This document shows positions 47,147-53,636 of a stretch of 53,636 nt of DNA, piece after piece; the first letter of the stretch is position 1, and each line of letters opens with the position of its first letter. Source of the stretch: Pseudomonadota bacterium (GTDB lineage Bacteria; Pseudomonadota; Gammaproteobacteria; Burkholderiales; Burkholderiaceae_C). Location of the stretch: positions 1 to 53,636 of the forward strand of contig JAJZAQ010000016.1 in assembly GCA_021799355.1 (NCBI GenBank). Reading direction: 5' to 3'. The translations under genes were made by a program, and so were the position numbers. Under the pieces are notes generated by a model that was not told where the DNA came from, made no database searches, and saw only the letters and a list, made by a program, of their open reading frames with translations.

Positions 47147-47182
47147 GCGAATCTCCGTTTGGGGTTGCGTCGTTGTCGTTGT

Positions 47183-47956
47183 TCAGAGCGTGGCGAGCCA
47201 GCCCAGACCCGCGGTGGTCGTGGTCTTGGGCTTGTACTCGCAGCCGATCCAGCCGCCGTAGCCGATGCGGTCCAGGTGCTGGAACAAAAAGCGGTAGTTG
47301 ATTTCGCCGGTGCCCGGCTCGTTGCGGCCCGGATTGTCGGCGATTTGCACATGGGCGATGCGCGGCAGGTGCTTTTGCAGCGTCGCGGCGAGTTCGCCTT
47401 CCATACGCTGCATGTGGTAGACGTCGTACTGCAGGAACAGGTTGTCGCTGCCGACTTCGTCGATGAGGTCCAGCGCCTGCTGGGTGTGGGTGAGGTAAAA
47501 GCCCGGAATGTCGAAGGTGTTGATCGGCTCGATCAGCAGCCGGATGCCATGGGGCTTGAGCCGGTCTGCGGCAAAGCGCAGGTTGGCGACCAAGGTCGCG
47601 CGCAGTTGCTGCGCATCGGCCCCGGCCGGCGCCTTGCCGGCCAGGCAGTTGAGCTGGGTCACGCCGAGCGCCTTGGCGTAGTCGATCGCCTGATCGACCC
47701 CGGCGCGGAATTCCTCGGCGCGGTCGGGCAGGCAGGCGATGCCGCGCTCGCCGGCGTCCCAGTCGCCCGCGGGCAGGTTGTGCAGCACGATCTGCACGCC
47801 CGCGTTCACCGCAGCGTTGCGCACCTGCTGCGCGCCGTGGACGTAAGGAAACAAGAACTCCACCGCCTTGAACCCGGCCTGCGCGGCGGCGGCGAAGCGG
47901 TCGAGAAAAGGCTGTTCGGTGAACAGCATGGTCAGGTTGGCGGCGAACTTGGGCAT
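47183..47956 (-). CDS. hyi: Hydroxypyruvate isomerase Hyi
   Basis: 257 residues from ATG 47956, four bases after the gcl stop; an open frame continues upstream into gcl but has no start signal. TIM-barrel AP-endonuclease-2 family: 'FAANLTMLFTEQPFLDRFAAAAQAGFKAVEFLFPY', metal ligands in 'LLIEPINTFDIPGFYL' and 'LQYDVYHMQRMEG', and 'HVQIADNPGRNEPGTGEINY'. It interconverts hydroxypyruvate and tartronate semialdehyde. Coupled to gcl upstream. Confidence 0.95.
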   Translation of the reverse strand: MPKFAANLTMLFTEQPFLDRFAAAAQAGFKAVEFLFPYVHGAQQVRNAAVNAGVQIVLHNLPAGDWDAGERGIACLPDRAEEFRAGVDQAIDYAKALGVTQLNCLAGKAPAGADAQQLRATLVANLRFAADRLKPHGIRLLIEPINTFDIPGFYLTHTQQALDLIDEVGSDNLFLQYDVYHMQRMEGELAATLQKHLPRIAHVQIADNPGRNEPGTGEINYRFLFQHLDRIGYGGWIGCEYKPKTTTTAGLGWLATL

Positions 47957-47960
47957 GGTT

Positions 47961-49715
47961 TCAGACCTCGGCGGGGGACAGGTCGACGGTGGGCTCGAAC
48001 TCGGTGATGGCGTCGATTTCACCACCCATCGCAATATTGGTCACGCGCTCCAGGATGATCTCGACCACCACCGGCACCGCGTACTCTTTCATCAGCTGCC
48101 GCGCCTGCGCCAGCGCGGGTTTGATCTGGTTGGGGTCGAACACGCGGATGGCCTTGCAGCCGAGTCCCTCGGCGACCTTGACGTGATCGACGCCGTAGCC
48201 GTTCACTTCGGGCGAGTTGATGTTCTCAAACGACAGCTGCACGCAGTAGTCCATGTCGAACTGCCGCTGCCCCTGCCGGATCAGCCCGAGGTAGGAGTTG
48301 TTGACCACGATGTGGATGTAGGGCAGCTTGAACTGCGCGCCCACCGCCAGTTCCTCGATGAGAAACTGGAAGTCGTAATCCCCCGACAGCGCGACCACGT
48401 CCCCGGTCGGGTCGGCCACGCGCACGCCCAGGGCAGCCGGCAGCGTCCAGCCCAGCGGCCCGGCCTGGCCGGCGTTGATCCAGTGCCGCGGCTTTTCCAC
48501 CTTGAGCAGCTGGGCTGCTGCGATCTGCGACAGGCCGATGGTGGTCACGTACCGGGTGTTGGCGTCGAAAAACTCCACCATTTCCTTGTAGACCCGGTGG
48601 GGCTTGATCGGGATCTGGTCATAGTCCCATTTGCGCAGCAGGGTCTGCACCCGCTGCCGGCAGTCGCGCGCCCAGGCGCTGCGGTCTTTCAGCCGGCCCG
48701 CGGCCTTGCGCTCGCGTGCGGCCTGCACGAACAGTTCCAGCGCCGCGCGGGCGTCGGAGACGATGCCGTAATCGGGCATGAACACCCGGCCGATCTGCGT
48801 CGGCTCGATGTCCACGTGGATGATTTTGCGGCCCCTGGTGTAAACCTCGGGCGACCCGGTGTGGCGGTTGGCCCAGCGGTTGCCGATGCCCAGCACCAGG
48901 TCGGAAGCGAGCAGGTTGGCGTTGCCGCCGCGGTGGCTGGTCTGCAGCCCGACCATGCCGGCCATCAGCGGGTGGCTGTCGCCGATCGCGCCCCAGCCCA
49001 TCAGCGTCGGCACCACCGGAACGCCGGTCAGTTCGGCGAATTGCACCAGCAGGTCGGCGGCGTCGGCGTTGATCACCCCGCCGCCGGCGACGATCAGCGG
49101 CCGCTCGGCGCAATCGAGCAGGTCCAGCGCCTTGTCGATCTGCGCCCGCGTCGCCGTCGGCTTGTACACCGGCAGCGGCGCGTAGGTGTCGGGGTCGAAC
49201 TCGATTTCGGCGAGCTGCACGTCCAGCGGCAGGTCGATCAGTACCGGCCCCGGGCGGCCCGAGCGCATCAGGTGAAACGCCTGCTGGAACACCCGCGGCA
49301 CCAGCGCCGGCTCGCGCACCGTCACCGCCCATTTGGCGACCGGCTTGGCGATGGATTCGATGTCCACCGCCTGAAAATCTTCTTTGTACAGCCGCGCGCG
49401 CGGCGCCTGGCCGGTGATGCACAGAATGGGAATGCTGTCGGCGCTGGCCGAATACAGCCCGGTGATCATGTCGGTACCGGCAGGCCCGGAAGTGCCGATG
49501 CACACGCCGATATTGCCGGCTGCCGCGCGGGTGTAGCCCTCGGCCATGTGCGAGGCGGCCTCGACGTGGCGGGCGAGCACATGGGCGATGCCGCCGTGCC
49601 GGCGCAGCGCCGAATACAGCGGGTTGATCGCCGCGCCGGGCACGCCGAAGGCCTGGTGCACGCCCTCCTTTTCCAACACCGCGACCGCGGCATCGACCGC
49701 GCGCATTCTCGCCAT
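47961..49715 (-). CDS. gcl: Glyoxylate carboligase Gcl
   Basis: 584 residues, thiamine-diphosphate enzyme. The catalytic Glu found in nearly all ThDP enzymes is replaced by Val51 ([14 protein letters not shown]), the known hallmark of Gcl. FAD/ThDP regions '[17 protein letters not shown]', '[17 protein letters not shown]' and '[13 protein letters not shown]' are present. It condenses two glyoxylates to tartronate semialdehyde with loss of CO2. It is the first gene of the gcl-hyi-glxR-kinase operon; glyoxylate may come from glycolate, purines or allantoin, none of which is encoded here. Confidence 0.97.
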   Translation of the reverse strand: MARMRAVDAAVAVLEKEGVHQAFGVPGAAINPLYSALRRHGGIAHVLARHVEAASHMAEGYTRAAAGNIGVCIGTSGPAGTDMITGLYSASADSIPILCITGQAPRARLYKEDFQAVDIESIAKPVAKWAVTVREPALVPRVFQQAFHLMRSGRPGPVLIDLPLDVQLAEIEFDPDTYAPLPVYKPTATRAQIDKALDLLDCAERPLIVAGGGVINADAADLLVQFAELTGVPVVPTLMGWGAIGDSHPLMAGMVGLQTSHRGGNANLLASDLVLGIGNRWANRHTGSPEVYTRGRKIIHVDIEPTQIGRVFMPDYGIVSDARAALELFVQAARERKAAGRLKDRSAWARDCRQRVQTLLRKWDYDQIPIKPHRVYKEMVEFFDANTRYVTTIGLSQIAAAQLLKVEKPRHWINAGQAGPLGWTLPAALGVRVADPTGDVVALSGDYDFQFLIEELAVGAQFKLPYIHIVVNNSYLGLIRQGQRQFDMDYCVQLSFENINSPEVNGYGVDHVKVAEGLGCKAIRVFDPNQIKPALAQARQLMKEYAVPVVVEIILERVTNIAMGGEIDAITEFEPTVDLSPAEV

Positions 49716-49796
49716 GACTCACACTCCTCGTTCGTTCTGCGCTGCAACGTGCCCGCTGCAACAACGCGGTGTGCAGTCTATTGATCGACGATGATC

Positions 49797-49811
49797 GAGT
49801 GAATAGCACTC
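49797..49811. promoter_or_regulatory. Palindrome upstream of gcl
   Basis: GAGTG-AATAG-CACTC is a perfect 5-5-5 palindrome about 82 bases before the gcl start, next to repeated GATCG (49783-49797). It may be an operator for the glyoxylate operon, but no regulator gene is adjacent. Confidence 0.3.
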
Positions 49812-49835
49812 AAAGGAGAATGATTCGATACTTTT

Positions 49836-50288
49836 TTATGGATTATCCGGGTCTGCGGCAGCGTCCGTGTGGGGCACGCGGCGCACCAGAAAGTAGGTCA
49901 CGCCCACTGCGACCACCGCCGCGGTGATCAGCCCATACGTCCACGCCCAGTTCTGCAACTGCCCGGCGCTTTCCACCGGAATGATGATGAGCTGGCGCAG
50001 CAGGGTGATCAGCGCGGCTTCGATGAACACCATCACCGAAAAACTGCCGGTGCGCATGTAGCGGATTTCCGCCGAAATCAGCGACGACAGCACCCACAGA
50101 ATGAACAGATTGCCCAGCGCGTGCAAAAAGCCCTGCGCGACGTTGCCCGAGCGCACGGTGTGCAGCACGTCGAGGGCGAATTGCCAGATCAGCAGCAGAC
50201 TGGCGACCAGCAGCACCACCGCCATGAACACGTGCAGCAGCCTGTTGGCCTGCTCCATGATGTGCTCGAACAGACGTTGTCCCTGCAT
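49836..50288 (-). CDS. PsiE family membrane protein
   Basis: 150 residues with four membrane helices and the PsiE-type segments 'LLHVFMAVVLLVASLLLIWQFALDVLHTV', 'LHALGNLFILWVLSSLISAEIRYMRTG' and 'VMVFIEAALITLLRQLIIIPVES'. In E. coli PsiE is phosphate-starvation inducible with no known biochemical role. It lies 44 bases after the tautomerase gene on the same strand, so it may be on the aroG transcript, though function does not obviously match. Confidence 0.88.
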   Translation of the reverse strand: MQGQRLFEHIMEQANRLLHVFMAVVLLVASLLLIWQFALDVLHTVRSGNVAQGFLHALGNLFILWVLSSLISAEIRYMRTGSFSVMVFIEAALITLLRQLIIIPVESAGQLQNWAWTYGLITAAVVAVGVTYFLVRRVPHTDAAADPDNP

Positions 50289-50332
50289 GCGCGTCCCCCT
50301 TCAGATGCGTCCACGGCGGCAGCCGGCCGATG

Positions 50333-50524
50333 TCACTCGCGCGGCTCGCTCCACAGTTTGCCGCCGGTGGCCCAGTGCGACTTGGGCACTTCGTTCAGAA
50401 TGATGTCCACCGCCTCCGGGGCGCACTGCAGCGTCTGCACCACGGCACGGGTGATGTTCTCCACGAGTTGTTTTTTGACTTCGGGGCTGCGGCCCTCGAA
50501 CATGTCGATGCGGATTGCTGGCAT
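50333..50524 (-). CDS. 4-oxalocrotonate tautomerase family protein
   Basis: 63 residues. Pro2 becomes the N-terminal catalytic proline after Met removal (MPAIRIDMFEGRSPEVKKQ), followed by the beta-alpha-beta fold and 'ILNEVPKSHWATGGKLWSE'. Such tautomerases assemble as hexamers and move keto-enol double bonds; the natural substrate is unknown without a catabolic cluster. It is 48 bases downstream of aroG on the same strand. Confidence 0.9.
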   Translation of the reverse strand: MPAIRIDMFEGRSPEVKKQLVENITRAVVQTLQCAPEAVDIILNEVPKSHWATGGKLWSEPRE

Positions 50525-50572
50525 GAAACCTCCTGTGCATGCAAAAGTGAAAACGGTCGGACGGATCGGGCT

Positions 50573-51700
50573 TCAGCGGCCCTTGTGCCTGCGCCGCGCC
50601 TTCACCCCCTCGGCGAGCACTTCCACCAGCGCGACCGAGTCGTCCCACGGCAGGCAGGCGTCGGTGATGCTCTGGCCGTAGACCAGCTTGGCCGGGTCGT
50701 CCTTGCCCGGGGTGAACTTCTGCGCCCCGCCGTGCAGATGGCTTTCGGCCATCACGCCAAAAATGCAGTTCTCGCCGGCGGCGAGTTGCGCGGCAATGTC
50801 GCGCGCCACGTCGAGCTGGCGCATGTGCTGCTTGGAACTGTTGGCATGCGAGCAGTCGATCATCAGCCGGCAGTCGAGCTTGGCCTCCTCCAGCGCGGCG
50901 CAGGCGGCGCGCACGCTGGCGGCATCGTAATTCGGTGTCTTGCCACCACGCAAAATCACGTGGGTGTCTTTATTGCCACGGGTCTGCACGATGGCCACCT
51001 GGCCGTTTTTGTGCACCGACAGAAAGGAATGCGGACGACGGGCGGCGTGGATGGCGTCGATGGCGATGCGCAGGCTACCGTCGGTGCCGTTCTTGAAGCC
51101 GATCGGCGCCGACAGTCCCGAGGCCAGCTCGCGGTGCACCTGGCTTTCGGTGGTGCGCGCGCCGATCGCGCCCCAAGAAATGAGGTCGGCAATGTATTGC
51201 GGCGAGATGACGTCGAGAAACTCGCTGGCCGCGGGCACGCCCAGGCGGTTGATGTCGATGAGCAGTTCCCGGGCGATGCGCAGCCCTTCGTCGATGCGGA
51301 AGCTCTCGTCCAGATACGGATCGTTGATCAGCCCCTTCCAGCCCACCGTGGTGCGCGGCTTTTCGAAGTACACCCGCATGACGATTTCCAGTTCGCCGGC
51401 GTGCTGCCGGCGCAAGACCGCCAGCCGCTGCGCGTAGTCCAGCGCGGCCTTGGGGTCGTGGATCGAGCATGGCCCGATGACCAGCAGCAGACGGTCGTCC
51501 TCGCCGTGGATGATGCGGTGCAAGGCCTGCCGCGTGCTGGCCACCAGCGCTTCCACCGGGGTGTCGGCGATGGGAAAGAAGCGGATGAGATGCTCCGGCG
51601 GCGGCAACGGCACGATGTGCTTGATGCGCGCATTGTCGGTGCGGGAGGTCTTGTCCTCCTGCGGCTTGTGCAAGGACTCGGCAACGGTCTTGGACTGCAT
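50573..51700 (-). CDS. aroG: DAHP synthase, class I (AroG/AroF/AroH type)
   Basis: 375 residues from ATG 51700, chosen because AGGAGA lies 7 bases upstream; a longer frame to 51814 would overlap the leader. Class I motifs: 'LLLVIGPCSIHDPKAALDYA' (metal-binding Cys), 'VMRVYFEKPRTTVGWKGLINDP', 'SWGAIGARTTESQVHRELASGLSAPIGFKNGTDG' and 'DCSHANSSKQH' in parts. It joins phosphoenolpyruvate and erythrose 4-phosphate, the first step of aromatic amino acid synthesis. Members are feedback-inhibited by Phe, Tyr or Trp. Expression is probably set by the attenuator in its leader at 51820-51958. Confidence 0.96.
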   Translation of the reverse strand: MQSKTVAESLHKPQEDKTSRTDNARIKHIVPLPPPEHLIRFFPIADTPVEALVASTRQALHRIIHGEDDRLLLVIGPCSIHDPKAALDYAQRLAVLRRQHAGELEIVMRVYFEKPRTTVGWKGLINDPYLDESFRIDEGLRIARELLIDINRLGVPAASEFLDVISPQYIADLISWGAIGARTTESQVHRELASGLSAPIGFKNGTDGSLRIAIDAIHAARRPHSFLSVHKNGQVAIVQTRGNKDTHVILRGGKTPNYDAASVRAACAALEEAKLDCRLMIDCSHANSSKQHMRQLDVARDIAAQLAAGENCIFGVMAESHLHGGAQKFTPGKDDPAKLVYGQSITDACLPWDDSVALVEVLAEGVKARRRHKGR

Positions 51701-51819
51701 CGGATGCTCTCCTGCAAGGGACGGGGTAGGGCCGGGCGTGGCCGGAGCCGGGCCGGGATGGACGTCGAAAACGGTGGATTCGAACATGATGGTTTGCGCC
51801 GGGTGGACCGGCACCGCCC
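51701..51819 (-). promoter_or_regulatory. aroG leader downstream of the attenuator
   Basis: Transcribed leader between the terminator and the aroG start. Its first 12 bases (51808-51819, CCGGCACCGCCC on plus) are the perfect reverse complement of 51833-51844 inside the terminator, allowing an alternative 12-base-pair hairpin around the U tract. The rest is GC-rich and carries the aroG ribosome-binding site. Confidence 0.5.
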
Positions 51820-51854
51820 AAAAAAAACCGCCGGGCGGTGCCGGCGGTTTTTTG
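51820..51854 (-). terminator. Attenuator terminator of aroG
   Basis: On the minus strand, ACCGCCGG (51848-51841) pairs with CCGGCGGT (51834-51827) across a 6-base loop, followed by a run of eight T (A run 51820-51827 on plus). It lies between the leader peptide and aroG, so it must be conditional for aroG to be expressed. It is flanked by A/T tracts on both sides and could also act on the plus strand. Confidence 0.85.
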
Positions 51855-51857
51855 AGG

Positions 51858-51881
51858 GGTGTCGATCTAGGGTGTCGATCT
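51858..51881. repeat. Tandem 11-base repeat in the aroG leader
   Basis: GGTGTCGATCT occurs at 51858-51868 and 51871-51881 (plus strand), 13 bases apart, in the spacer between the leader peptide stop and the terminator. It changes spacer length and may be a recent duplication. Confidence 0.7.
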
Positions 51882-51886
51882 GCGCG

Positions 51887-51958
51887 TCAGCCTCTCCTTC
51901 CGCCGGTGCGGTGCGAGAAAAACCAGAAACCAAAAAAGTAAAAGCGGTTTGCGGTCAT
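51887..51958 (-). CDS. Aromatic leader peptide (aroG attenuation)
   Basis: A 23-residue open frame from ATG 51958 to TGA 51887. Residues 6-14 read FYFFGFWFF: six Phe, one Tyr and one Trp out of nine. Codons 18-20 (ACC GGC GGA, 51907-51899) contain CCGGCGG, exactly complementary to the 5' arm of the downstream terminator (51841-51847). A ribosome stalled on the aromatic codons would leave this free to form an antiterminator; one reaching the stop would cover it and let the terminator form. The ribosome-binding site before the ATG is weak. Translation is inferred, but the codon content is very unlikely by chance. Confidence 0.8.
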   Translation of the reverse strand: MTANRFYFFGFWFFSHRTGGRRG

Positions 51959-51983
51959 GGCTGTCAACAGTCGTCTGCGCTGC

Positions 51984-52012
51984 ATTGAACCAGATCGGCC
52001 GCGTCGTGGCAA
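51984..52012 (-). promoter_or_regulatory. Predicted promoter of aroG leader
   Basis: On the minus strand TTGCCA (52012-52007), 17-base spacer, TTCAAT (51989-51984), giving a start near 51977 and a short untranslated segment before the leader peptide ATG at 51958. A TTGACA at 51967-51962 is also present but would start transcription inside the peptide. Confidence 0.45.
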
Positions 52013-52134
52013 GCGCAGGCGGCAATCGCCATGCAGTTTGTCGCCGCGCAACAGCGCAGCGGGCAGTCTGGCGCGGCGGCAGCGAAGCGCCGCCGCAGTG
52101 CTTATGATGCGGGGCTGTCCGCACCGCCAGCCCG

Positions 52135-53379
52135 ATGCCCGCCGCCGCCATCCCCTCCCGCCGCCCCTGGCTCAGGCGCCTTGCCTGGGCCGCGCTGATC
52201 GTCGTTCTTGCCGCCGCCGTGGTGTGGTGGCGCAGTCTGCCGCCGGTGGTCGCCGGGTACCGGATCGAACCGCACGACCTGGTGCAGGACGTCGTGGCCA
52301 CGGGCTACGTCATCACCCCGTCGCGGGTGCAGGTGGCCAGCGAAATCACCGGCACCGTGGTCAAGCGCCTGGTCGATCGCGGCGAACGCGTCAAGGCCGG
52401 GCAGGTGCTGCTCGAACTGCGCGCCGACCAGACCACGGCGCAGCTCGACCAGGCGCGTGCCGCGCTGCGCCAGCTGGTCGAGCAGACCCGGCCGCAGGCG
52501 GCGGCGGCGCTGCGGCAGGCGACGGTGCAGCTCGAACAGGCCGAGCGCGACCTCCAACGCGCGCAGGGCGTGTACGCCAGCGGCGGTGGCTCGCAGCAGC
52601 AGCTCGAACAGGCGCAGACCGCGCTGCGCACCGCGCGCCAGCAGCGCGACAGCGCGCAGGCGGCCTACGACGCCGTGGCCCCGGGCGGCGCGCAGCAACG
52701 CGCGCTGCAGGCGGCAGTGGCCGCGGCCAGCGCGGTCAACGCCCGCAACCTGGTGCGTGCCGGGGTGGACGGCGTGGTGCTCGCGCGCAATGTCGAAGTC
52801 GGCGACACCGTCACCCCCGGACAGTCGCTGTTCACCCTGGCGATGGCCGGGCCGACCGAAATCCTGCTGCCGGTCAACGAGCAGAGCATCGGCAACCTGC
52901 AGATCGGGCAGCAGGCCAGTTGCGTCGCCGACGCCTACCCCGACCGCAGCTTTGCCGCGCAGCTGAGCTTTCTCGCCCCGCAGGTGGACCGCACCACCGG
53001 CACGCTCGAAGTCCGGCTGCGCGTGCCGCACCCGCCCGCCTGGCTGCGGCAGGACATGACGGTGTCGGCCGACATCGTCACCGCGCGGCGCAGCAACGCG
53101 CTGGTCGTCCCCAACGACGCCATCCGTCAAGCCGACGGCGGCACGGCCACGGTGCTCGTGCTCGACCAGGGCCGTGCGCAGCCGCGCCGCGTCACCCTCG
53201 GGCTGCGCGGGCTGACGCTCACGCAGGTGCTTTCCGGGCTGCGCGCCGGCGACGAGGTGGTGGCCGCCGGCAGCGTCTCGCCCGGGCAGAAAGTGCGGCT
53301 GCGGCTGTTGCCGCTGCCCGCCGGGGCGGCCAGCGCGGCGCCCGTGAGCAACGAGATGCCGCTGCCAGCCGGCCGCTGA
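52135..53379 (+). CDS. Efflux periplasmic adaptor (MacA/HlyD-type)
   Basis: 414 residues. One N-terminal membrane helix (about 13-32), a lipoyl-type domain with 'VASEITGTVVKRLVDRGERVKAGQVLLELRADQT', a coiled-coil hairpin (about 100-185, rich in Gln, Ala and Leu), the second lipoyl half 'AGVDGVVLARNVEVGDTVTPGQSLFTLA', and a beta-barrel domain. It joins an inner-membrane transporter to an outer-membrane channel. The next gene, 24 bases on, starts an ABC permease, so an ABC (MacAB/YknXYZ-like) pump is more likely than an RND pump. A TATGAT -10 at 52103-52108 lies just upstream. Cargo unknown. Confidence 0.9.
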   Translation: MPAAAIPSRRPWLRRLAWAALIVVLAAAVVWWRSLPPVVAGYRIEPHDLVQDVVATGYVITPSRVQVASEITGTVVKRLVDRGERVKAGQVLLELRADQTTAQLDQARAALRQLVEQTRPQAAAALRQATVQLEQAERDLQRAQGVYASGGGSQQQLEQAQTALRTARQQRDSAQAAYDAVAPGGAQQRALQAAVAAASAVNARNLVRAGVDGVVLARNVEVGDTVTPGQSLFTLAMAGPTEILLPVNEQSIGNLQIGQQASCVADAYPDRSFAAQLSFLAPQVDRTTGTLEVRLRVPHPPAWLRQDMTVSADIVTARRSNALVVPNDAIRQADGGTATVLVLDQGRAQPRRVTLGLRGLTLTQVLSGLRAGDEVVAAGSVSPGQKVRLRLLPLPAGAASAAPVSNEMPLPAGR

Positions 53380-53403
53380 ACCGGCTGCGCGGCGCCTGCT
53401 CCC

Positions 53404-53636
53404 ATGCGTCTGTCCTGGAACATCGCCCTGCAGTTTTTGCGCGACGGCCGCGCGCAGACCACGCTCATCCTCATCGGCATCGCGCTGGGCTCGGCGGTGA
53501 TCGTGTTCATCACCGCGCTGGTCACCGGACTGCAGGGCAATATCGTCAAGCGCACCCTGGGCAGCCAGCCGCAAATCGTCGTCAAAGCCCCTGACCTGCT
53601 GCCGCTGACGCCGCCGCCGCGCGCGGACACGGTCTA
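53404..53636 (+). CDS. ABC transporter permease, 3' truncated by window edge
   Basis: 77 residues are visible from ATG 53404 to the window end. 'SWNIALQFLRDGRAQTTLILIGIALGSAVIVFITALVTGLQ' in outline shows the amphipathic start and first membrane helix of MacB/LolC-type (FtsX-like) permeases, followed by the beginning of the periplasmic domain ('IVKRTLGSQPQIVVKAPD'). It should pair with the adaptor encoded 24 bases upstream; an ATPase gene is expected beyond the window. Confidence 0.8.
   Translation, partial: MRLSWNIALQFLRDGRAQTTLILIGIALGSAVIVFITALVTGLQGNIVKRTLGSQPQIVVKAPDLLPLTPPPRADTV

Noticed and set aside
51701-51814. N-terminally extended aroG starting at 51814
   Set aside because: The extension is Pro/Ala-rich, lies in the structured leader after the attenuator, and the ATG at 51700 has a clear AGGAGA site and the normal family N-terminus.

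Overview
The window is GC-rich (roughly two thirds G+C by eye), almost fully coding, Gram-negative chromosomal DNA. Two tandem Porin_4-type porins, a 4-hydroxy-3-keto style gcl-hyi-glxR-glycerate kinase operon, GbsR-type control next to cytochrome bd, KatG and an MCE lipid-transport cluster together point to a betaproteobacterium of the order Burkholderiales. I cannot name the genus from sequence alone. I saw no rRNA, tRNA or CRISPR array.

Layout. 1-5055: the 3' part of an MFS transporter, then a copper-handling operon (MerR regulator, CopA ATPase, DUF302 protein, CopZ chaperone) behind a MerR-type promoter. 5071-11768: queuosine genes tgt and queA (minus strand), separated by a four-gene MCE lipid transporter and a DUF2202 ferritin-like gene. 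11838-15162: a translationally coupled trio (glycosyltransferase, BioF2-like acetyltransferase, polysaccharide deacetylase). 15476-19112: katG and a glutaryl-CoA dehydrogenase gene. 19154-22261: a MarR-headed minus-strand operon (marR, cytochrome b561, two YceI proteins, LigB-type dioxygenase) with a perfect palindromic operator. 22352-25725: a CsoR-like site, an FNR-like box, a GbsR-type regulator and cydAB. 25847-32994: RarD, glutamate dehydrogenase, UspA, two porins, OsmC, a YqaA-like membrane protein, and in the 32.0-32.5 kb gap an FNR box and a candidate small RNA. 33047-38922: ilvA, a lipoprotein, ttcA-folB-pteridine reductase, a MidA-like methyltransferase, DUF2905. 38926-44919: an accessory-looking stretch with three copies of a REP-like hairpin element, an unknown membrane protein, MFS/LysR pair, DUF3014, an AT-rich GIY-YIG-RAMA gene and a hypothetical gene. 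44920-49715: glyoxylate-to-glycerate operon. 49836-53636: PsiE, a tautomerase, aroG with an attenuator leader, and the start of an ABC/MacA-type export operon cut by the window end.

The most interesting signals are non-coding. The 5' leader of aroG encodes a 23-residue peptide in which 8 of 9 consecutive residues are Phe, Tyr or Trp. It is followed by mutually exclusive antiterminator and terminator hairpins, a textbook-shaped aromatic attenuator. At 32.39-32.49 kb an orphan plus-strand transcript of about 90 nt is predicted, with three stem-loops and repeated CUCCUCC anti-Shine-Dalgarno motifs, one exposed in a hairpin loop. One copy of the REP-like element supplies the stop codons and C-termini of two convergent genes.
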